DNA of 64,000 nucleotides from Acanthococcus lagerstroemiae (Eukaryota; Arthropoda; Insecta; Hemiptera; Eriococcidae). The position numbers and the translations under genes are program-made. Under the pieces are notes generated by a model. The model was not told where the DNA came from and ran no database searches. It saw only the letters and a list, made by a program, of their open reading frames with translations. Numbering within the stretch: the stretch's first letter is position 1; the number at the start of each line of letters is the position of its first letter. The DNA is taken from contig CM063108.1 in the NCBI GenBank assembly GCA_031841125.1, forward strand, positions 73,690,344 to 73,754,343, read 5' to 3'. Shown here piece after piece: positions 33,541 through 44,290 of the stretch.

Positions 33541-34130
33541 GTGGAGACGCTGCAGGTACATACTCAAAATATCAAATTGTCTGTAATTGATGAAGATGAA
33601 ATTTCCAGTGTTCAAGCTCTTCTAGCTCCCAAAATCCCTACTTTCAACAGCACAATGAAAACGCACCAAGTTGTATATTCTGAAAAAGGCCCCTTTGATT
33701 CAAAGTTGCGATCTTTGAGCTCTGTCTAAAATGCCTTGATATGCGAAAAATTTCAGATCGAAACCCCATCTTAAAACCACGATGATTCCGAAACTATTCA
33801 GAATGATGAATCGTACGATTTGCCTATAAAGGTTCAACTTGACGAGTCAAACGTTTAACTTGAGGAGCCAATTTCGACTGATATTGATCGTGCAATACCT
33901 ACTGAAGAAAAATGTTTTTATTTTGGCCAAATATCTAATGCAAATAAAAAAACTAGTCCTTATCGATACGTACCTATGTCGTATAATCGAAAGTTTGACA
34001 GTTCTGAGGATTTAGAAGTTACAACATGAACTCTAAAGAAAACTCGTTCTTTCAGAAAACGATGTGACACAAATCCGTCCCAATCCAAAAGTGAGAAAAA
34101 TCAAACGAAAATCTGTTTTTGTTTTCCCTA
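33541..34130 (+). pseudogene. Decayed coding region of unknown origin
   Basis: One frame is almost open for about 195 codons, with in-frame stops at 33727, 33772, 33856 and 34027. Between the stops the translation has protein-like composition (ISSVQALLAPKIPTFNST; EKCFYFGQISNANK; SPYRYVPMSYNRKFDS). I recognise no family. It follows the RTE fragment but is in a different frame. It may be a captured or transposon-derived gene now dead. Confidence 0.4.
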
Positions 34131-34382
34131 AACGCACAGATACTTATGAAACGACCTAATTATACTTTGTACGTATTTGAATCAATGTTATTTACATACC
34201 TTATATCTTAGACTTTTCCTTCCTTTTTTACGTTATTAAAAAGGCTGTTAGGATGAAGGACATAGAGCTGGAGCTTGAAGCGAATTTCAGAATTTTAACA
34301 GAACCTAGGCCAATTTTTGGTAACGGCTCCAACTTTGGTTCGGCCATTCAAGCTCCCCCTAACAAATAACCGAAGCCGGAAC
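34131..34382. other. Host repeat rich in GGCTCC/CCGGAACC
   Basis: Phrases such as GGAGCTTGAAGC, GGCTCCAAC and CGAAGCCGGAACC recur here. They continue at 34643-34760 (GAACCGAAACC, GCCGGAGCCAAT, GGCTCCAGTTTTGAAGCC) beyond the inserted MITE. The family is unclear. Confidence 0.4.
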
Positions 34383-34634
34383 CAGTGGCGTAGCCAAGGG
34401 GGGATTCAGGGGACGAATCCTCCCCCCTTGAGATGAGAATTTTTTATATGCTGGCAGTATCACAGTGAATGCGCGAAATGAAATTTAAATCCAGATACAT
34501 AACTGAAGTTGAAAAGCACAACATACTGATACGTCAATGTAAAAACATACAGTTCATGTTAGGTGTAACCCCCCCCCCCCCGCCCAAAATTTTGCTAATC
34601 CCCTTACTTGGAAAAAATCCTGGCTACGCTACTG
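34383..34634. mobile_element. hAT-type MITE with perfect 8-bp duplication
   Basis: The ends are CAGTGGCGTAGCCAAGG and, inverted, CAGTAGCGTAGCCAGG. Identical flanks GCCGGAAC occur at 34375-34382 and 34635-34642. It is 252 bp with a run of C near 34570. The end sequence is one I associate with widespread arthropod hAT MITEs. Confidence 0.85.
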
Positions 34635-34996
34635 GCCGGAACCGAAACCATATTTTTGTTTTAGCCGGAGCCAATTTCAAGAATTTTCGCCCGAGCTAAG
34701 CCGGAGCGGAATTAAATTCAATTTGCTCCGCCACTGGAGTCAGGTCGCACTGGCTCCAGTTTTGAAGCCAATAAGTTACTGTAATCGTTCCCAAAGTCTT
34801 TTTTTTTTTAAATTATATTTCTTATTTCATGTGTAGTTTTTATTGCTGCGTACAAATCAACGTTATCGCATTTTTTAACAGTATTTTCTCATTATGTGAT
34901 CTAATGAAGAGAAAAAGTCGTTAATTGAGAATTTTTTCTAATCAAAGCTTTTGACATTTTGTGACGTATTCTGAACGTTTTCCTACAATCTATTTT

Positions 34997-35262
34997 CAGA
35001 GACGAAACTTGACTTTCAGTTTAGGGAAAGGAAGGAGAAGAAAAATTTGCTGACAAATATTTTTTGAAAACTAAAAATTCATTGACAAAATTGTAGAAAA
35101 ATCGGAACATTCCCGATTTTTTAATCGAAATATTCCTAAATTAAAAAAAATAGACCAGCAAACAAACGTTCTTAAAAATTGAAAAATTCAATTTGAAAAT
35201 TTGCTGACTACCAAATTCTTAAGGGGAGGGGTTGTTACCTCCCCCGAATAATTTTGTCCCTG
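34997..35262. mobile_element. hAT-like MITE
   Basis: The ends are CAGAGACGAAACTT and, inverted, CAGGGACAAAATT. The flanks TCTATTTT and CCTATTTC match at six of eight positions. A fragment of the same family is at 30033-30110. Confidence 0.6.
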
Positions 35263-38200
35263 CCTATTTCATTACGGTTCCAGTTTAGTGTTATTAATTC
35301 CAATACATTCTTATTGTGTATTAAATCTGAACATCTTTTTCATTATCAAAGTGCGCTTCTCATTACCGCGTCAAGGTAAAAAAAAAAAATCTGCTGGAAA
35401 ATTTATAGTAAAAAATTAATGTTCGAGTATGGATATGTAGACTTGAGAAAATAAAGAATGAGTTCATAGAAAAACTGGACAAAGTGGTTCAAAACAACTC
35501 AAAAAATTGGATCGTCAATATTCCCGCAGATGGTGAAATCACCCACATGTGAAAGAAAAAATATGTTTAGCGATTTTACGCCTATTTAGTGGTGGCAACA
35601 TTTTAGGAAAAATTTTCCTAATTTCATTAGTATGAAAAATGAAAGGTTTTTGATCCAAATTATTGGATTTTACCTCTCTGAGGAGAGAAAAGTCAACATG
35701 GGATACGAGCTAGAGACTGATAATCCACTTTGAGTATTACTTAAATAGCAAAGTGGACCCAAAACTTTCATAGGTTTCATCTTCTTTTTTCTTTCTTTTT
35801 TTTCCAGTTGTCATCGAGAGTTTAGAAAAATAAAATAAAACAGTTGATTAGAAATTATAGATGATAAAGAAGAATTGGACAAACACCTTAAACCATCTCT
35901 TTTAAAACAATTTTATACCCACAAGTGGATTTTTTGTTCAATCACGGTTTTTCCGTTTAGCAGTCTCAGTTTTCGTCTTTGATAACTTGGTCATGTGATT
36001 ACCACCAATACGCCAAAGCTTTTGCCTCAGAACAAGTACATCTGAATTCAAAGGGAAAAACTTGAGCGATTCGTTTTCACTTGAAAGTTACCAGTACGTA
36101 CCTATGGTGTTTTCAGACACAGTTTAATTCTAAAAAAAGCATCAACTACCAACGGAATTCCTAATTTCGATTATTCTAAAAAGAATATACCTACCTACGC
36201 AGCTATAGATTTATTTATAGAGTGCACTTACTAATTCTTTTCACTCAGCGAATAAAATTAATTCTCAGCCAGTCACCATCAGAAGGTTCACGAAAATGAT
36301 CGTAACCAGTAAATAGACAACCAGTAACTCTACTACCTCGTTCTCTATTGGTTCAAATAAGCTTATATTTATGTGGTAGGTATTAGGTATGCACACAGAT
36401 TTTATGTTGTAAACAAAGTTAATCATCAATTTTAGTACAACCATCTGTATGCTGACATAAATATGCACACTCAAATTTTACAAACATTTATGCAATTGCG
36501 AGTATATTGAACTCATTTCAAAACTGGATCTTAGTTTTTCAGGAAAGACATCGCACATCTAAATTCCAGGTAAGAAACTGCCATTGATCCCATTTCTGTA
36601 ATAAGACCCATCGCATATTTTACGTGGAGAGCTAAGCTCTAGGTTTCTTCTTACAGCATGATATTAATCATAGCTCTATTTTGGTGGACCATTAACTAGA
36701 TACTACCAGATATTCTTGTCAAGTGAATTGTCTACAATATCTTGACATAGAGGATGAAAAGAAGTGGACATTTATGTCCACTCCTTATTCCCTGTGGACG
36801 TTTATATCAACACCATTTCGGCTCCATGTGTACATTCGTGTCGGCTCGTTTTTAAGCTCGTTTAACCTATGTTATTCCATAAAAAATTATTTTATTGAAA
36901 TAATGTCTGTCTAGTTGTGGTAACGCGCCTCTAAATTTACACTACTGATGTAGAAACTTCGTAAGAAAAACAAAATTGTCCCCATTCCAATTTGCCACCA
37001 GTAGGCTAACACAAATATGCATTCTTGCCAGCGGCGTAATAGCCCCCAACGGAGGGATCGAAAATTTTTTAGGTCTTTTTTCAATAATAAGTGCGTTTTC
37101 TCTCCAAGTTTGCCGTCCTAGACTATGTCTAACGTGGTTTATGGAAAATCCTTTCCTGGGGAGGACATTAAGAATTATTCTGAAAATGCTTTCTGCTCTA
37201 TGCTGTTCTTCGCAGTTCCTTTCCACAACATTCTACAGCTTTCAATGAAAGATACGTACATATTTCATACATGAATACTGACAGTGTGTCTCATCAAAAA
37301 CAGTACTCGAAATATGTCGCACAGTCGGGAAGAGTTTGAGATTAGGACTGGACACGAGGGATTTGGCGGGACAATCAATACACGAGAAGCACAAACAAGC
37401 AAACCAGAGCAGAAACCGAGAATCTAAATCGAAAACTATTTTCCGCTTTCCCTACACAGCGTGCACATCATAGGTGGAGTCAAACAGTTCAAATCCCTTC
37501 GAATCTTGTTTGTTTTTCTTTTTTCCCCAGAACTTTCTACAGTAGGTATCCGAGCTCCGAGCACACTTATTCTCGTTCCGCGTTTTGTTAATCACTTGTG
37601 AGACAGAATTATGTTCACGAACGAACTCATGACATTAGTGGGTCACGGATGAGCTGAACCGAGTTGGCAGGTCGTGCATCATATTTTATGTTCGGCTGAA
37701 GCTGAAATTACCTATCCTAATATTATAAGCTCGATAAGGGGATTACGAAGCCATGACAATTTTTATTTTTATACCAGTCGGTGAGACAAGCCACGCTGAG
37801 TATTGTATTAGTCAAATCGGTGGACTACATTTAACGATCAGGGATGCCGTAAATTACTGGCCGGCAATTAAAAAACGATAAACAGTGTTCTTCAAACCGT
37901 AAATTATACCCCGAGCTGGGCCCTAATCCGGTTAATTTCTAGCTGTTCCTCGTACAGATCGAACTATCACAAATTAGGTTCGTTATGTGTAACCAGCAGG
38001 CAGACTGAGGCTTGCAAAAGGAGGATACTTTTCATTCGTGAAAAAATTTGTATTTCATATCGGGATTCAAAAAGTTGCAGAAATTTCACAAATGTAGGAA
38101 GATCAGGACCTTAGCTACGGACGGAGACCAACGCTTCAATCTGAAATTGTTGGAAATTCCAGAGACATTCGCATGCAAACATATTTCTAGCTACTGCACC

Positions 38201-38310
38201 CCTGCTCAGTGTTTAGGAGCTCATCAAGAAAAGATGCCATAGATCTACAAGTAAAAAAATGAAACGAAAAAAGAGAGATGATAGACAAAAAGAATGAGGA
38301 GAACCTGAGA
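35263..38310. other. Intergenic, nothing recognised
   Basis: No gene is supported over about 3 kb. Overlapping frames at 36942-37248 on both strands have no recognisable product. A moderately CpG-rich spot at about 37540-37680 could be regulatory. Confidence 0.4.
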
Positions 38311-38319
38311 TCCAACACT

Positions 38320-38660
38320 AGTCTTAAAACGTCCACGTAAGCCTGGAAGAGTTTAAAACACGTACAGAAAATTCTCGTAAACAGATCTGAAAGAATCTTG
38401 AATGCGTCTTGAAGAGTCTCAACTCAATTTTGAAAAGTTCTAATGAGTTTGAAGTAAATCGGGAAAAGCCTCAAAGAAATCTTGAAGGTTTCATGGAGTC
38501 TTCAAAGCGTCTCGAAATATTTGCGAGTCTTGAAAAACTTCAAAGAAGCACAGACAACTTTTAAAGAGTCTTTTAAGCAATTCTGGAATCACATGAAGGG
38601 CAAGAAAGGAAACTGCCTGGGACACTCACTTGGAAAGAGGTACTTGAAAAAACGGGGTAC
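38320..38660 (+). repeat. GAGTCTT array with conserved tail
   Basis: GAATCTTGAATGCGTCTTGA, GAGTCTCAAC, GAGTCTTGAAAAACTTC and GAGTCTTTTAAGC are followed by AGGAAACTGCCTGGGACACT and TACTTGAAAA. The order and tail match 18200-18650. The frame 38482-38733 is a by-product. Confidence 0.5.
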
Positions 38661-39022
38661 AAAAAGAATGAAAGAACGAAAGAATAAAGAAAAGGTATCT
38701 TTTTTCAACACCGCCACGAAAAATTCCTCATAACCTCATCGCGACTTCCAACTTCCTAGAAGTTTTACACTTTCTAAGAAGACGTTGAAGAATATATCGT
38801 ACACTACTCAGGTGGAAATAGTGAAATAAGTTAGTGCTAAATTTTGATCTAGGTATCGATAAATATTCGTTGGAGCGCTCGCAACTTCTTTGCGGGGGGG
38901 GGGGGGTGTAATTATATAGAGTGAAGCTTCACCTGCCTTTCTGCATAATTTCAGCTGTGAATACGTGATTTATGTGATCACGTGATAATTATGAAATTCC
39001 GGTGTTTAAAAATGTACTAAAT

Positions 39023-39194
39023 CAGTGCCGTCCCCGAGGGGGGGGGGCAAAGGGACATTTTGTCTGAGGCCTCGCACCTATCAAGGTCTAGTGCGGGCTT
39101 GAAAATGTGCTCCGGTCTTTTTGCAGAGAAAAAATTTGCCGCGCTCTGTGTTGAATTTTTGCCTTAGGCCTCGCAAAGTTATGGGACGGTACTG
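39023..39194. mobile_element. hAT-like MITE, 172 bp
   Basis: The ends are CAGTGCCGTCCC and, inverted, CAGTACCGTCCC, with a G run just inside the left end. The word GCCTCGCA occurs twice inside (39069 and 39168). The flanking 8 bp do not match convincingly. Confidence 0.55.
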
Positions 39195-41059
39195 CCTAAA
39201 ATTAAACAAGTATCGAATGTTGACCAGATCTACATTTGATTTTTTTTTTTTAAATGTGTCTGAGAAGGAAATTATTGTACATTTTACCACCTAGGAAATC
39301 CATCAAAGGATCAACATTTGACATCACCAAGTGTCAAAGGTTGTTTTTTCGGACGTTTTATGAAATCTCCGTAGATCAACACTGCATGGACTTTAAAAAA
39401 GTTCGACTAAGAAAAGTGAAAGCAGAAAGTTGAAATTTATTATTAATCGCAATTTCGGCGTTCAATACTGATATGGAGAGCAGCAAGGGCATCTGAAAAA
39501 AGTAAATCAACGTATGGCACTTTACTAAACTACTGTTGTGCTGCAGATTCGCCTGCAAACTCAATCATAATTGATAATTCACAATACCCCACCCCTTAAT
39601 TAGGTAATATACCATTTGTACGTTAAGAAGTGCGCTTTCCCGTCATTATCTGTCTCAGGGAGCATATCGTCTGAATCCAGCACGCACCTATGTATATACA
39701 ACTTCCTGACGTTAGGATTTTGAACGGATTTCGAAAATGTAAAATATATTTCGATCAATATGGAGCGTTCCTAGTTTACAATGCCATATTGCTACAGAGC
39801 AGTATTAGCGATTACTTTTACAGCGACAAAACAGGAGAAAAATGTTTACATCCCCTCGAGGGAAGGGTGAAGAACGGTCGAGATAATTATACCTATAAAT
39901 GGCAAACTCTGCAACCCCAGCAATTAAGTTGGTTTTTTTTTTTAAATTTTTTAAGCTTGAAGAAGGCAGGAGGCAGGCTCCATTTTTATTTTTTAAATTT
40001 GAGAACCATTCTGAAGGACACCTCGTATACTAGAAGTTTGATATTCAATAGGTGAGGGGGAAAAAGATGACCGATCCACGTGGCATGTAGACATCTTTTC
40101 TTCATCTTCGGTAACTATTTATTGAACATTGGACGATAGTAAATCCTGAATCAGATGGCGATGAAACTTTAATGCTATTCGATATTATAGAGTTGATGAC
40201 GAATTCTACAATGAATTATTTGTAAGCCGTAGTCGTATTTCGCGATCATACACAGCGCACACACAACACAGCTTTCATCATAGTTTTGACTTTGTAAAGG
40301 GCGAACGAAACTCTATTTTTAGACTAGCTTTTGGGACACTTCTCGAATATTTCTCACTCGTACATACATTTTTGCGCATACTCGATTCTTATTATATGGA
40401 GTAGTGGTCGAGAGTGCTGCTAATACATCGTGTGAGATAAATACACGAACTCGAGGATCGTAAGTTAATATTAAAAAAAAAAAAAAAAAATTAATAATAC
40501 TGAGGCAAGTTGAAGCATCGAATTTGAAGCATACGTTACAAAAAGTCTACACGCTCCACAGATGAATCCATATTTTATGAATTCTCATCATATTTTAGGC
40601 GGCAAATGCATGAAAAACCCACGAGTTCGCTCTTTCACGCAGAACACCTGATAGTAACTATAGGACTGCCAGTATGTTCCTTACATTCGCAAGATTACAT
40701 TGTTGGTAATGACTAATGAGGCAGATGAATTGCAGAGGCGTTTTTAAATTCAGACGTAAATCAAGCACATACTCGAGGAGAGGGGGCATCAAATAAAAAA
40801 CAAGAAAACTACCTTGAGCAAAAAAATTGTAAAATTACGCAAACAGCATACAAATAAGTTTCTTCTGCGTGCATGGAAGGGGATAGAACTGACTTTCATG
40901 TTAGTTCAAACAAGACTGACAATGATAAAACCGTTCCGAGGACATACAGTCGGCAACATTACTCTAAAATGGACCCTAATCTACTCCTAAACTTCAAGTA
41001 ATTTCTTGCAGTCTAAATGATCACAACCGTCTTTCTACTCCCTCCCTCCCCTCCCACTA
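39195..41059. other. Intergenic, nothing recognised
   Basis: The frame 39690-40055 (121 codons) is the longest here but has no recognisable domain. A poly-A run lies at about 40472-40489. Confidence 0.4.
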
Positions 41060-41074
41060 CAAGGCCGAACAGAC

Positions 41075-41294
41075 GTCTGGTTGGCCGAGTGGATAGCACG
41101 TTGGTCTAAGAATCCGGAAGTCCCGGGTTCGAGGCCACGTAGCAACTCGCCAGAATTTTCGACCTAGGCCGGTTTTCCGGCCAGAAGAGAAGAGGGCTAA
41201 GACAGCCCTAACAGCCTCCCCGATATCTCTGAAGTAATGCTCGAAAGGACGGATTTCAGGACTCGGATGGAGAGCAAATTAGAAAAAAAAGATG
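41075..41294 (+). mobile_element. tRNA-derived SINE with target duplication
   Basis: The head is tRNA-like. An A box TGGCCGAGTGG (41082-41092) and a B box GGTTCGAGGCC (41126-41136) are spaced as in tRNA(Leu/Ser), but the acceptor and T stems no longer pair, so it is not a working tRNA gene. The body contains a small hairpin (AGGGCTAAGACAGCCCT) and ends in a run of A. The flanks CAAGGCCGAACAGAC (41060-41074) and CAAGGCCGAAGAAGAC (41295-41310) are near-identical direct repeats. A truncated copy is at 30112-30212. Confidence 0.8.
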
Positions 41295-41823
41295 CAAGGC
41301 CGAAGAAGACTGATAGAGCTGAACGAACTACTGATTCCAAGGATATGAAGCCCGACCAATGTTGTTCAAAGAACTGCACAAAAAACTGTCACAAGACAAT
41401 ATATTATACGTCTGAAGGTCATCGAGTTCATTCTGATCTACTTCGTAACTGATAGTATAACTCTTATGCTAGATGAGGACTCAAGACACCCTGTACTCAA
41501 AACTTAGTTCATCTTTGCTTCTGTTTTTGATCGACTAAAAATCGCGTCGACTAGATAAAAGTTTTTCTTTTTCCAAACCCAAATATAGTCATTGATTTAA
41601 TGAAGAGATTGTGTGAGGGATAGGGATCCAAAATTTTCTAATTAGAACGTTGCACTAGCAAAAATGTTTTTATACCTTTTGAGTAGTAAAAATAGGAAAA
41701 CATTTTCAAATTTTCCAACTGAAGACCACTGATTTTCCACCAACTGAAGCCAATGGTAGAACGTTTGGGTATAGGCAGCCGAGAAAGCGTACATTCATCG
41801 CTCATTCTTCGCTGTAATTCAGT

Positions 41824-41854
<31 letters not shown>

Positions 41855-42241
41855 TGAAAGCTGCGCAACTTTCACTAATAAATACCAAAGCCAGCAGGCT
41901 ACACACCCAGTAAGAGTTCGCTTCCTGCTCCCATACCAACCTGGCCAGGAAAGGTTCTTTTAAATATCATTTCACATTATCACATCATCATTTTCTGTAC
42001 GTCAAAAAGTTTCTCACATAATCATCACACTTCGTCACACTATCGGTGTAGGCCTACAGACTCGGCTGGACATTTTCATGTTATATAGTACAATTACCCT
42101 ATGTTTTACAGAGTCGCCATAACGAAAGTCATTTTACTTTGTTACACCTGACTGCATGGGTTATCTTTAAAGGGTCCTTATCTCATATGAGGTAGGTATA
42201 CCTACAGGTCTAAAAAATTACTTTTTTGATACGAAGTTTGC
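41295..42241. other. Intergenic, (GA)n microsatellite only
   Basis: A (GA)n run lies at about 41828-41854. Nothing else is supported. Confidence 0.45.
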
Positions 42242-42694
42242 CTAGTCGGTTGGTTGCTCAGATACGAATACAAGTGTCAGCTTACCTATTAGGCAATCCA
42301 CATTTTTAATTTGAATGTTGATAATAAGTAAAACTTCTTTTCTACCCAATTTAAAAAGAAAAATGTAAGCATAATTGTCCATTTCCTCGTCAATTTTGTC
42401 ATTTAACGTAACAAATAAGATTTGTTCACTGTCCACGACTATTACGATTGGAAGATCTATATTTGTGGACGTCCACGAGAAAAGGGACATAGTAGTCAAT
42501 AGCAGTTTTGCCGCTACAATTTTGTAAAAATGAGTGAAAAAATCGATTTTGAGATTATGACTGATTCTAATAGGAAAACTTGTGTACTTCCTTATGGTTT
42601 TTTGTCGCAACGCTGTATATAGCTTCGTTCTCGCGTGAAATCGAAAAAAGTGTCTCGAGAAAAAGCTAAGGGACATAGATGATGTCGAGTACAC
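42242..42694 (-). other. Unassigned 150-codon open frame
   Basis: This is one of the longest frames in the window outside the E93-like exon, SNRNP48 and the retroelements. The product is rich in Ile, Val and Lys, with no motif I recognise and no conserved neighbour. At this AT content a frame of this length is uncommon but not excluded by chance. I do not call it a gene. Confidence 0.2.
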
Positions 42695-43515
42695 TGTTAC
42701 CAGATCACAAATTTTATTGACGCTATATTTCTTTCAAAAACGCGCCAAAGAGCGCTAGATTTTCTCTCAAATAATCTTAAAGACAGAGGTAAATTTTTTC
42801 TGAAGGAGTTAATAAATTAGGCTACTTTGTACTCTCTTTAAATGATGGAAAATAAAAAAGTTGATCAGAATTCAGAAATTGTATTTATAATATAAATATG
42901 ACAACTTGGATACTTGGAATAATTTCTTGACGCTAAAATTTTTAGATCACAAGCCTAATATGGAATAAAAGATGTCATAACATTTTATGGCACTGAAATT
43001 TCAGAGTAAGCAATCCATTTTATAATTTATAGGCTGAGTCCCTCAAAGAATGCGAAAGTCGTGAGTTTCGTTTCGTTCATTTTGTTCATTTATATTCGTT
43101 CCCGATGTTTTTATATTTTTATATAAATAAGCTGAACTTTTCGTATAAAAGGTACCTATACATAGATGTCGATTTTGTTCTATACTTTTTCACATGGGTT
43201 CTGATATATCAAGATGATTAATTTCAATGCGGTTACCCGTTTTTGATGATGCCTCATCCATTCCATCTATTCCCGTTTCATTTCAGCTCTTCATCGTTCC
43301 CAAAATTTGCATTTTCACTTTGAAAAATTTCAAACCTCATTTCCGTAAAATTCAGCTTTTTGAGTACTCAACGTTTGAATTCCTCTTCTCCATCGAGTTT
43401 TTCACCTAGCAGACTCGACAAGGGCTTGTTGGAAAGGTAATTCTCGCTAGTTTACTGTACTGTGCTTAACTCCATACCGACAACTATATCTCTTTTCTCG
43501 TGGACGTCCACATTT
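42461..43515. repeat. Inverted pair of a 24-bp motif around GTGGACGTCCAC
   Basis: 42461-42484 and 43492-43515 are inverted copies at 22 of 24 positions. Each is centred on the 12-bp palindrome GTGGACGTCCAC followed by GAGAAAAG. They could be ends of a 1.05-kb element, but I see no target duplication and no coding region between them. Confidence 0.4.
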
Positions 43516-43699
43516 GATATTCTCGAATTTTGAGTTCGCTTTCACTACATTCAGGCAAAAAGGAAAGAAGGGAAAGTAAAAAGCAAAAAAAGTCATGCTG
43601 GAAATTAAACATCGTTACATTGAATTATCAAAAGGCATAGCTGATGACACGCGATTATACCAGTTAGAAAACATTTGTGGAAAAAAAGGTTTTGATGCA

Positions 43700-44163
43700 C
43701 AGTAGATTCCGGGTTATCCGACCTAATCGGGGCTGAAGGTTGGTCGGATGCCGAAAAAGGTCAGATAATTCGAGATGAATATTTTCAATGTAAAAATAAA
43801 GAGCACAAAATTGAAAAAGACAATGTTTATTCAGAAAATTGAACTTTGACTTTAAAAAGGATTAAATAAGTGAAAAAACAATACTTATGTTGTAATAATA
43901 AATCACAAATTATAATTTTTTTAAATCGTCGGTGACCAGTTTTTTTTTGTTTTTTTTTAAATCACGATTCTTTTTCTGGCCGTGTGATTCCGCAACGCCG
44001 CGCTATCACGCCGGTCGAACAGCGTACGTAATGTATCTACGTACATTCCAAAATCAAAAATTAGGTGTCTAATGTAGAAATTCGGATTGACCGACCTTAG
44101 TAGGGCGGATAAGTCGGAGGGTAGGGTCGGATAAATGTGAGTCGGATAATTCGGAGTCTACTG
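43700..44163. mobile_element. pogo/Tigger-like MITE
   Basis: The ends are CAGTAGATTCCGGGTTATCC and, inverted, CAGTAGACTCCGAATTATCC, with repeated TCCGAC motifs inside both ends. These are typical of pogo/Tigger-derived MITEs. The flanking TA duplication is present on the right only. A second member is at 50093-50659. Confidence 0.7.
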
Positions 44164-44251
44164 TAATAGGTTTAGCGGAAACAAAAAAATTTGGCGAAAA
44201 ACTGGTACAACGCAAAAATGAGAACTATTCATTTTTTGGAAACGCCGTCAC

Positions 44252-44252
44252 C

Positions 44253-44290
<38 letters not shown>
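44252..44290. repeat. (A)n(TA)n microsatellite
   Basis: A run of A is followed by about 11 TA dinucleotides. It lies immediately upstream of the recognisable RTE coding region. Confidence 0.8.

Noticed and set aside
36942..37248. Overlapping 90-94-codon frames on both strands
   Set aside because: No domain, no splice context that I could defend, and both strands open over the same DNA.
41075..41145. tRNA gene
   Set aside because: A and B boxes are good, but acceptor and T stems do not pair and target duplications flank a longer unit; this is a SINE head.
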